Source: an uncultured Oscillibacter sp.
GTDB lineage: Bacteria > Bacillota > Clostridia > Oscillospirales > Oscillospiraceae
Direction of reading: 5' to 3'
Assembly (NCBI GenBank): GCA_902490355.1
Contig: CABUDN010000145.1
Span: forward strand, 1-6,056
Length of the DNA: 6,056 bases
Positions within the stretch are counted from its first letter, which is position 1. Each line of letters opens with the position of its first letter. A model generated the notes under the pieces. It did not search any database and was not told where the DNA came from. It was given only the letters and a program-made list of their open reading frames with translations. The position numbers and the translations under genes were made by a program. This document shows, one piece after another, positions 1 through 6,056 of the stretch.

Positions 1-109
1 CCTCGCCGGCGGCACCGGCGCGGTGATCGACTGCGTGCTGGATATCGACGAGATGGTCCGGCCCATGGTCGCCGCAGGCTCTCCCATCACGGACTTTTTG
101 CTGGATTAA
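1..109 (+). CDS. ilvB: Acetolactate synthase large subunit, C-terminal fragment
   Basis: This is the last 35 codons and TAA stop (107-109) of a gene that begins before the window. The reading frame gives a tail with VIDCVLDIDEMVRPMV followed by a Gly-Ser-Pro and a short hydrophobic end, which resembles the C-terminus of the thiamine-diphosphate-dependent acetohydroxyacid synthase catalytic subunit. That enzyme condenses pyruvate with pyruvate or 2-ketobutyrate, the first common step of valine, leucine and isoleucine synthesis. No catalytic region lies in the window, so the call rests on this short tail together with the ilvN gene that follows 13 bases after the stop. The truncation is caused by the window edge and does not show a broken gene. 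Confidence 0.9.
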   Translation, partial: LAGGTGAVIDCVLDIDEMVRPMVAAGSPITDFLLD

Positions 110-116
110 GGAGGGG
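108..116 (+). promoter_or_regulatory. Ribosome binding site of ilvN
   Basis: AAGGAGGGG overlaps the ilvB stop codon. Its AGGAGG core (109-114) ends 8 bases before the ATG at 123, which supports that start and suggests coupling of ilvN translation to the end of ilvB. Confidence 0.8.
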
Positions 117-122
117 ACGGGC

Positions 123-669
123 ATGAAAAAGCAGTTGGATACCCGGCGCAGGCTCTATACCCTGTGCATTCTGGTCCGGGATATTCCCGGTGTCTTGAGC
201 CAGGTGGCCCGGCTCTTTTCCCGCAAGGGCTACAACATTGAATCCATCGTCTCCGGCGAGACGGACCGCCCCGGCATCACCCGCATCACCATCGGCATCC
301 TGGCCGACCAGGGCATGATCGAGCAGATCGCCGCCCAGTGCAGCAAGCTTCTGCCGGTGACCGCGGTCAAGATTTTGGACGAGGATACCTCCATCCGGCG
401 GGAGATCGCCCTGGTAAAGGTGGGCGCGGCGGACCGCAACGCCCGGGACGAGGTCATTCAGCTGGCCAATATCTTCCGGGCCAAGGTCATCGACGTCAGC
501 CGGGAATCCCTGACGTTGGGAATCTTCGGCAGCAACAGCAAGATCACGGCGCTGATCGGGATGCTGACGGATTACGGCATCCTGGAAATCGCAAAGACCG
601 GTACTATCGCAATCGAAAGAGGGCGTAGCACGATATACGACGACAATAAACTCAAGGAGGAATACGATT

Positions 670-689
<20 letters not shown>
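123..689 (+). CDS. ilvN: Acetolactate synthase small (regulatory) subunit
   Basis: This 188-residue protein is the regulatory partner of IlvB. It activates the catalytic subunit and in characterised homologues carries valine feedback inhibition. An N-terminal ACT domain spans roughly residues 11-86, with DIPGVLSQVARLFSRKGYNIES at about 20-41. A second conserved domain follows at about 90-168 (REIALVKV, then FRAKVIDVSRESLTL). By eye alignment with E. coli IlvH, the valine-pocket glycine and asparagine correspond to Gly23 and Asn38, while the position equivalent to E. coli Asn11 is Asp20. The ATG at 123 is chosen because it has a strong ribosome binding site and leaves a 13-base gap after ilvB. 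The protein runs about 20 residues past the conserved end (near Arg167-Gly168-Arg169) with a charged tail that overlaps the ilvC start by 20 bases. That tail uses AT-rich codons unlike the rest of the gene. Confidence 0.96.
654..660 (+). promoter_or_regulatory. Ribosome binding site of ilvC inside the ilvN reading frame
   Basis: AAGGAGG lies 9 bases before the ilvC ATG at 670 and is also read as Lys-Glu-Glu codons of the ilvN tail. It fixes the ilvC start. Because ribosomes finishing ilvN pass over it, translation of the two genes is probably coupled (inference). Confidence 0.85.
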
Positions 690-1689
<1,000 letters not shown>

Positions 1690-1708
1690 TTCCCCGCACA
1701 TAAAGGGG

Positions 1709-1739
1709 ATGCGGACCCCGGCACAGCCGGGGTCCGCGT
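1709..1739 (+). other. Strong GC-rich hairpin after ilvC
   Basis: GCGGACCCCGGC (1711-1722) and GCCGGGGTCCGC (1726-1737) are perfect 12-bp inverted arms around an ACA loop. In RNA, an extra U-G and A-U pair extend the stem to 14 bp. It begins about 20 bases after the ilvC stop. No T tract follows on either strand, so it is not a canonical intrinsic terminator. A role in transcript processing or 3'-end protection of an ilvBNC message, or in partial attenuation before ilvD, is inference. Confidence 0.8.
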
Positions 1740-1741
1740 GC

Positions 1742-1796
1742 CATTGGGACGCCCCTCCGGCTGCGGCGGTTCTCCGTCCCATGCTGCTCCGGCAGC
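1742..1796 (+). other. Two further potential hairpins in the ilvC-ilvD gap
   Basis: The first pairs TGGGACG (1745-1751) with CGTCCCA (1775-1781), extendable to nine pairs with one bulged T, and encloses a 23-base GC-rich loop. The second is GCTGC (1783-1787) and GCAGC (1792-1796) around TCCG, which in RNA makes a UNCG-type tetraloop with a C-G closing pair. The two share a base at the junction, so full formation of both competes slightly. They occupy the leader just upstream of the ilvD ribosome binding site. No T-box consensus or T tract was found, so a regulatory role is unproven. Confidence 0.5.
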
Positions 1797-1807
1797 CCCA
1801 TTCTATC

Positions 1808-1813
1808 AGGAGG
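1808..1813 (+). promoter_or_regulatory. Ribosome binding site of ilvD
   Basis: AGGAGG lies 10 bases before the ATG at 1824 and decides that start. It sits just downstream of the tetraloop hairpin and outside its stem. Confidence 0.8.
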
Positions 1814-1823
1814 TCGATCTTCC

Positions 1824-3485
1824 ATGCATTCTGACGTCATCAAAAAGGGAATCCCCGCCGCCCCCAATCGCTCCCTGCTCTATGCCCTGGGCTATACCAA
1901 GGAGGAGCTGGAGCGGCCGCTGATCGGTGTGGTGTGCTCCTATAACGAAATCGTACCCGGCCACATGAATCTGGACAAGATTGCCGAGGCAGTCAAGGCC
2001 GGCATCCGGGCCGCCGGCGGCACGCCGGTGGAGTTTCCTGCCATCGCCGTGTGCGACGGCATCGCCATGGGCCACGTGGGCATGAAGTACTCCCTGGTGA
2101 CCCGGGACCTCATCGCCGACTCCACCGAGGCCATGGCCCTGGCCCACCAGTTTGACGGTCTGGTAATGATCCCCAACTGCGACAAGAACGTGCCGGGCCT
2201 CCTGATGGCGGCGGCCCGGGTGAACATCCCCACCATTTTCTGCTCCGGCGGCCCCATGCTGGCCGGTACCCTCAACGACGGCCGGCGCACCTGCCTTTCC
2301 CACATGTTCGAGGCGGTGGGCGCCTACTATGCCGGCAAGCTGGACGAGGCCGGTGTGGAGGAGTACGAGCAGAACGCCTGCCCCACCTGCGGCTCCTGCT
2401 CCGGCATGTACACCGCCAACTCCATGAACTGCCTCACCGAGGCCATCGGCATGGCCCTGCGGGGCAACGGCACCATTCCCGCCGTGTGGTCTGCCCGTCT
2501 GCGGCTGGCCAAGCACGCGGGCATGCAGGTCATGGAGCTGGTGAAGCAGAACATCCGGCCCCGGGACATCATGACCCCGGCGGCCTTCCATAACGCTGAG
2601 ACGGTGGATATGGCCCTGGGCTGCTCCACCAACACCATGCTCCACCTCCCTGCCATCGCCCATGAGTGCGGCATTGAGCTGAGCTTCGACATGGCCAACG
2701 AGATCTCCGCCAAGACCCCCAACCTCTGCCACCTGGCCCCGGCCGGCGATACCTACATGGAGGATCTGGAGCGGGCCGGCGGCGTGTACGCCGTCATGGC
2801 GGAGCTGACCCGCGCCGGGCTGCTGGACACCACCTGCCTGACCTGCACGGGCAAGAGCGTGGCGGAGAACCTGGCCGGTGTGGAAAACCGGAACCCCGAG
2901 GTCATCCGTCCTCTGGAGAAGCCCTTCTCCCCCACCGGCGGCATCGCGGTGCTCAAGGGCAACCTGGCGCCGGACGGCTGCGTGGTTAAGCAGTCCGCCG
3001 TGGCACAGGAGATGCTGGTCCATACCGGTCCCGCCCGGGTGTTTGACTGCGAGGACGACGCCATCCGCGCCATTTACGACGGCAAGATCGTGGCCGGGGA
3101 CGTGGTGGTCATCCGGTATGAGGGCCCCAAGGGCGGCCCCGGCATGCGGGAGATGCTCAACCCCACCAGCGCCATCGCGGGCATGGGCCTGGACAAGGAC
3201 GTGGCCCTCATCACCGACGGCCGCTTCTCCGGTGCTACCCGGGGCGCCTCCATCGGCCACGTCTCTCCCGAGGCGGCCTCCGGCGGCCCCATCGGCCTGG
3301 TGCAGGAGGGCGACATCATTTCCATCAACATTCCCGCCCACACCATTGAGCTGCAGGTTTCCGACGAGGAGCTTGCCGCCCGGAAGGCCAAGTGGGTCTG
3401 CCCCCAGCCCCGGATTCAGACGGGCTACCTGGCCCGGTATGCCAAGCTGGTCTCCTCTGCTGACCGCGGCGCCATCTTGGAGTAA
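1824..3485 (+). CDS. ilvD: Dihydroxy-acid dehydratase, iron-sulfur
   Basis: This enzyme dehydrates 2,3-dihydroxyisovalerate and 2,3-dihydroxy-3-methylvalerate to the keto-acid precursors of valine and isoleucine. Its 553 residues are a full-length IlvD/Edd family protein. Landmarks are VCDGIAMGH (76-84, Mg-ligand Asp78) and PNCDKNVPG (117-125, cluster Cys119, Asp120, and Lys121 at the position carbamylated in homologues). CPTCGSCSGMYTANSM follows at 186-201 (cluster Cys192), then PGMREML (439-445, Glu443) and GRFSGATRG (466-474, catalytic Ser469). The early segment reads NEIVPGHMNL, with Gly46 where the [2Fe-2S] class has a third cysteine, as in E. coli IlvD. This points to an oxygen-labile [4Fe-4S] cluster (inference from family knowledge). 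The gene follows ilvC after a 134-base hairpin-rich gap. Confidence 0.98.
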   Translation: MHSDVIKKGIPAAPNRSLLYALGYTKEELERPLIGVVCSYNEIVPGHMNLDKIAEAVKAGIRAAGGTPVEFPAIAVCDGIAMGHVGMKYSLVTRDLIADSTEAMALAHQFDGLVMIPNCDKNVPGLLMAAARVNIPTIFCSGGPMLAGTLNDGRRTCLSHMFEAVGAYYAGKLDEAGVEEYEQNACPTCGSCSGMYTANSMNCLTEAIGMALRGNGTIPAVWSARLRLAKHAGMQVMELVKQNIRPRDIMTPAAFHNAETVDMALGCSTNTMLHLPAIAHECGIELSFDMANEISAKTPNLCHLAPAGDTYMEDLERAGGVYAVMAELTRAGLLDTTCLTCTGKSVAENLAGVENRNPEVIRPLEKPFSPTGGIAVLKGNLAPDGCVVKQSAVAQEMLVHTGPARVFDCEDDAIRAIYDGKIVAGDVVVIRYEGPKGGPGMREMLNPTSAIAGMGLDKDVALITDGRFSGATRGASIGHVSPEAASGGPIGLVQEGDIISINIPAHTIELQVSDEELAARKAKWVCPQPRIQTGYLARYAKLVSSADRGAILE

Positions 3486-3493
3486 GCGGGCGG

Positions 3494-3500
3494 AAAGGAG
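3494..3500 (+). promoter_or_regulatory. Ribosome binding site of the ATPase gene
   Basis: AAAGGAG lies 6 bases before the ATG at 3507 within the 21-base gap after ilvD. It supports that start and co-transcription with the operon. Confidence 0.7.
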
Positions 3501-3506
3501 CAAGGC

Positions 3507-4814
3507 ATGTATCGGGAATTATCGCACCTTTTGCTCTTCAGCGACCTGGGAGACGATGAGATCCTGGTTCGTCTGGCCGAGATCTTCCGGGACTGGAAGC
3601 GGGGCAATGTGGACCGGGACGAACTGGTCGCCCGGATCTACGCCCAGATCAAGCGTCTGCTGGACTTGTCCACCGTGTGCGGCTTTGACGAGAATCTCTG
3701 GCAGTGCTATCTCACCTGGCTGCTGATGACCAATGAAAACTCCTTCACCCAGACCTGCGAGCGGGTCGGCGCCAGCCAGGGCAGCGTGAATACCTTTGCC
3801 CGGGCGGATTTCGCCGTGTTCCGCCGCCTGATGCACTTTGATTTCGGTCCCATTGAGCAGGACCTGAACATTGACTGCTTTTCCACGGTGTGTCACTATC
3901 AGGCCATTCCCAAGCGGGAGCGGATGTACAACCGGGATATCAGCCAGCAGGTCCGCGCCCTGCGGGCGGCCCTGGCGGAAGCGGCGGACGAGAACGCCAT
4001 GTTCGATCTGGTGACGGACTATTACCGCCGCTACGGCTACGGCGTCTTTGCCATGAGCCGGGCCTTCCGCATCCGCCATGAGGACAACGGGACGGTGACC
4101 TTCCTGCCCATCAGCAATATCGACGGCGTGATGCTGGACGATCTGCTGGGATATGAGAAGCAAAAGCAGGAGCTGCGCCGGAATACGGAGACGTTCCTGG
4201 CCGGCAAGCGGGCCAACAACGTCCTGCTCTACGGCGACGCCGGTACCGGCAAGTCCACCAGCGTCAAGGCCCTCATCAACGAGTACTTTGACCGGGGATT
4301 GCGGATGATTGAGATCTACAAGCACCAGTTCCAGGATCTGTCCGCCATCCTGGCCCAGATCAAAAACCGCAACTACCGCTTCATCATCTTCATTGACGAT
4401 CTGTCCTTTGAGGAAAACGAGGTGGAGTACAAGTTCCTCAAAGCGGTCATTGAGGGCGGCGTGGAGACCCGGCCGGACAATGTGCTGATCTACGCCACGT
4501 CCAACCGCCGTCATCTGATCCGGGAGACCTGGAACGACCGCACCGATATGGAGCACCACGGCGACATCCACCGTTCCGACACGGTGGAGGAAAAGCTCTC
4601 CCTGGCCAGCCGGTTCGGCGTGGCCATCAACTACAATGCCCCCACCCAGAAGGAGTATCAGGAGATCGTCCGGACCCTGGCGGCCCGGCAGGGCATCACC
4701 ATGGACGACAAGCAGCTCATGGCCATGGCCAATACCTGGGAAGTCCGCCACAGCGGCTTTTCCGGCCGCACGGCCCAGCAGTTTGTCCACTACCTGGAGG
4801 GACTGGAGACGTAA
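3507..4814 (+). CDS. AAA+ ATPase of the DUF815 (COG2607) type, function unknown
   Basis: The 435-residue protein has an N-terminal region (about 1-200) with no motif I can name, then a single AAA+ module. Walker A is GDAGTGKST (243-251, Lys249), and Walker B is FIIFIDDLSF (292-301, Asp297-Asp298). A sensor-1-like segment YATSNRRH (329-336, Asn333) follows, then SRFG (368-371, possible arginine finger Arg369) and a sensor-2-like GFSGRTAQQF (417-426, Arg421). The order and spacing, and the segment linking Walker B to TSNRRHLI, resemble the DUF815 ATPase family, whose cellular role is not established to my knowledge. No signal peptide or membrane segment is evident, so a cytoplasmic location is likely. 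It follows ilvD by 21 bases on the same strand and precedes the terminator, so it is probably the last gene of the ilv transcript. Whether it serves the pathway is unknown. All nucleotide-binding residues appear intact. Confidence 0.88.
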   Translation: MYRELSHLLLFSDLGDDEILVRLAEIFRDWKRGNVDRDELVARIYAQIKRLLDLSTVCGFDENLWQCYLTWLLMTNENSFTQTCERVGASQGSVNTFARADFAVFRRLMHFDFGPIEQDLNIDCFSTVCHYQAIPKRERMYNRDISQQVRALRAALAEAADENAMFDLVTDYYRRYGYGVFAMSRAFRIRHEDNGTVTFLPISNIDGVMLDDLLGYEKQKQELRRNTETFLAGKRANNVLLYGDAGTGKSTSVKALINEYFDRGLRMIEIYKHQFQDLSAILAQIKNRNYRFIIFIDDLSFEENEVEYKFLKAVIEGGVETRPDNVLIYATSNRRHLIRETWNDRTDMEHHGDIHRSDTVEEKLSLASRFGVAINYNAPTQKEYQEIVRTLAARQGITMDDKQLMAMANTWEVRHSGFSGRTAQQFVHYLEGLET

Positions 4815-4848
4815 GTTCCAGGGGCAATGTACCCAATCTGACCATATG

Positions 4849-4886
4849 TTTGACCGGAGGTCCGCTGCGGCGGACCTCCGGTCAAA
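4849..4886. other. 17-bp perfect hairpin upstream of the terminator
   Basis: TTTGACCGGAGGTCCGC (4849-4865) and its exact complement (4870-4886) surround TGCG, which in + strand RNA gives a C(UGCG)G, UNCG-class tetraloop. An A tract rather than a T tract follows on the + strand, and no T tract follows on the - strand, so alone it is not a canonical intrinsic terminator. It sits 34 bases after the ATPase stop. It may stabilise the 3' end of the message or back up the adjacent terminator (inference). Confidence 0.75.
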
Positions 4887-4926
4887 AAACGCCGGGGAAG
4901 GCAGCTGCCTTCCCCGGCTGTTTTAT
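4884..4926. terminator. Bidirectional intrinsic terminator between convergent genes
   Basis: A perfect 28-base palindrome (4891-4918; arms GCCGGGGAAGGCAG and CTGCCTTCCCCGGC) is flanked by AAAAAAC on the left and TGTTTTAT on the right. On the + strand the stem is followed by a T-rich run and would end the ilv-ATPase transcript. On the - strand it is followed by GTTTTTT and would end the dehydrogenase transcript about 45 bases after its stop. The arrangement matches the usual A-tract, stem, T-tract form of shared terminators. Confidence 0.9.
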
Positions 4927-4961
4927 AAAGTTGCAGGACCTTTCCCGGGAAAATCCGGAAA

Positions 4962-6012
4962 TCAGGCGTGCTCGGCTGCGTAGGCGTCCAGATACTTGAT
5001 GGCGTCCAGCAGGGTGCTCTTTTCGAAATAGAAGGGCACGTTGGTCACGTTCCAGCGCTTGCCGTACACATCGTCCACCAGCTTTTCCAGCAGCTCGTCT
5101 CTCTGCTCGGCGGGAATGGCCAGGTCGGCGGTGCACACCGGCAGACCCACCGCCTTGTTGAAGGCGAAGATCTCCGGGAAGCGGGGATCGTTCTGGACAA
5201 TGAGCTGTACCAGCACGCAGTAGCCCACGCCGGTGCCGTGGGGGAAGTGCTTGGGCAGCACGCCGAAGCCGGCCTGCAGGCCGTGGGCGATGGACACGCC
5301 GGTGTTTTCGCAGCCCACGCCGGAGAGCAGCGTGGCGGCTTCCACCACATTCTCATAGGCGGGAGTACGCAGATGCTCCCGGGCGGCCCGCATGGCGGCC
5401 ACGCCGTCCTGAATCAGGATATCGTAGCACAGCTTGGCGGCGGCCATGCCCAGCATGGAGGGCTTGTAGTCATCCAGACCGGAGTTGCACACGTTGTTGT
5501 TGGCGGAAGAAGCCTGGGCCTCGATGTAGGTGGCCAGAGCATCACCGATGCCGGAGGCCAGCATCCAGGCGGGGCTTTGAATGGTGATCTCAGTGTCCAC
5601 TACCACATAGTCGGGGTTCTTGTAGTGGAACATCAGCTCATTCTGGGCGCCGGGGTTGTTGATGATGGTGTGGGTGAAGGTGGGGGCATCGGTGGTCAGG
5701 GCGGTGGCGAAGCTGATCCAGTTTTTGCGGTAGGTGGCTGCCACGGCCTTGTTGATGTCCATGGTCTGGCCGCCGCCCATGCCGATAAAGGTGTCGGGAA
5801 TTTCGGGCAGGGTCTTGACGAAAGCGATCAGCTCGTCCAGCTCCTTGTGTCCGGCGTAGCCGGGGAACTTGACGCAGTAGGCTTTCATGCCGGCGTCCTC
5901 AAACAGCTTGGGCACGCGGACGGAAAAATCGTCATAGAAGAACGGATCGATGATGAGCAGGGCGGTGTTGCCGAAGGTGGCGGCAAACTTGGGCAGACGT
6001 TTGATCAGCCCC
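4962..6012 (-). CDS. Glycerol dehydrogenase-like metal-dependent alcohol dehydrogenase, 5'-truncated
   Basis: The protein belongs to the iron-containing alcohol dehydrogenase superfamily and most resembles glycerol dehydrogenase (GldA), which oxidises glycerol to dihydroxyacetone with NAD+. The frame stays open upstream of a possible GTG at 5913-5915, and the 32 extra codons (5916-6011) encode family-like sequence (GLIKRLPKFAATFGNTALL), so GTG is not the true start. Numbering from that GTG, the motifs are GMGGGQTMD (45-53, NAD-binding glycine turn), TALTTDAPT (71-79, substrate-pocket Asp76) and ASGIGDALATYIEA (120-133, metal ligand Asp125). EAATLLSGVGCENTGVSIAHG (192-212, metal ligand His211) and FPHGTGVGY (224-232, metal ligand His226) follow. 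All three metal ligands are present. By comparison with Bacillus-type GldA, roughly 15-20 N-terminal residues are missing because the sequence runs into adapter. The substrate could be another small alcohol or aldehyde. The gene is convergent with the ilv unit and is probably unrelated to it in regulation. Confidence 0.9.
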
Positions 6013-6056
6013 AGATCGGAAGAGCGTCGTGTAGGGAAAGAGTGTAGATCTCGGTG
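6013..6056. other. Illumina adapter sequence, not genomic
   Basis: The last 44 bases start with AGATCGGAAGAGCGTCGTGT and continue through GGGAAAGAGTGTAGATCTCGGTG. This is the reverse complement of the TruSeq universal (P5-side) adapter as I know it. It interrupts the dehydrogenase gene. Translated on the + strand it gives the tail IGRASCRERV, and on the - strand LHSFPTRRSSDL, both familiar artefact peptides of contaminated assemblies. The one or two bases at the junction (around 6011-6014) could be either genomic or adapter. Confidence 0.97.

Noticed and set aside
1738..1823. A T-box riboswitch before ilvD, suggested by GCGGCGG and CGTCCC near the second hairpin
   Set aside because: The conserved AGGGTGGNACCGCG core is missing, no specifier stem is visible, the gap is short for a T-box leader and no T tract follows.
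1690..1823. A promoter for ilvD in the gap after ilvC
   Set aside because: No pair of sigma-70-like -35 and -10 boxes with proper spacing is visible in this GC-rich stretch.
1806..3503. A 565-codon open frame on the - strand opposite ilvD
   Set aside because: It is a shadow frame caused by high GC at third positions of ilvD. Its translation is rich in Gly, His, Val and Leu without any domain motif, while the + strand encodes a complete, motif-rich IlvD.
2878..3726. A 282-codon + strand frame overlapping ilvD and the ATPase gene
   Set aside because: Its Pro/Ser/Arg/Trp-rich translation is typical of an out-of-frame reading of GC-rich genes, and it overlaps two recognised proteins.
5913..5915. 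GTG as the start of the dehydrogenase
   Set aside because: The frame continues upstream for 32 codons with sequence that aligns to the family N-terminus, and no ribosome binding site precedes the GTG. The true start lies beyond the adapter-truncated end.
4968..6047. A 359-codon + strand open frame opposite the dehydrogenase
   Set aside because: It is antisense to a clear glycerol dehydrogenase-like gene and ends with the adapter-derived peptide IGRASCRERV.

Overview
The window is a GC-rich (estimated by eye at around 60% or more) stretch of bacterial DNA carrying most of a branched-chain amino acid operon, a downstream AAA+ ATPase gene of unknown role, and, on the opposite strand, a glycerol dehydrogenase-like gene cut off by the sequence end. 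The strong AGGAGG-type ribosome binding sites, an ilvB-ilvN-ilvC-ilvD order, a dihydroxyacid dehydratase of the oxygen-sensitive iron-sulfur type and a DUF815-type ATPase fit a GC-rich anaerobic Clostridia lineage such as gut Oscillospiraceae. That placement is inference from general character, not a database match.

Layout, left to right on the + strand: the last 35 codons of ilvB (1-109); ilvN (123-689), whose end overlaps ilvC by 20 bases; ilvC (670-1689); a 134-base gap packed with hairpins (1690-1823); ilvD (1824-3485); and, 21 bases on, a 435-residue AAA+ ATPase gene (3507-4814). These run in one direction with short gaps and probably form one transcription unit. The convergent interval 4815-4961 holds a 17-bp hairpin followed by a 28-base perfect palindrome flanked by an A tract and a T tract, a good bidirectional terminator. 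On the - strand, 4962-6012 encodes a metal-dependent glycerol dehydrogenase-like protein that lacks its extreme N-terminus.

IlvB and IlvN form acetohydroxyacid synthase. IlvC reduces and isomerises its product, and IlvD dehydrates the resulting dihydroxyacids to the 2-keto acid precursors of valine and isoleucine (and, indirectly, leucine). The ATPase has intact nucleotide-binding motifs but no obvious connection to this pathway beyond position.

The clearest anomaly is technical. The last 44 bases (6013-6056) match the Illumina TruSeq universal adapter in reverse complement, so the sequence end is artificial and any protein predicted across it carries adapter-encoded residues. The most notable biological points are the AT-rich C-terminal extension of IlvN that overprints the ilvC ribosome binding site and start, the hairpin cluster between ilvC and ilvD, and the ATPase gene attached to the operon. 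I found no CRISPR array, mobile element, RNA gene, or evidence of a new defence or biosynthetic system.
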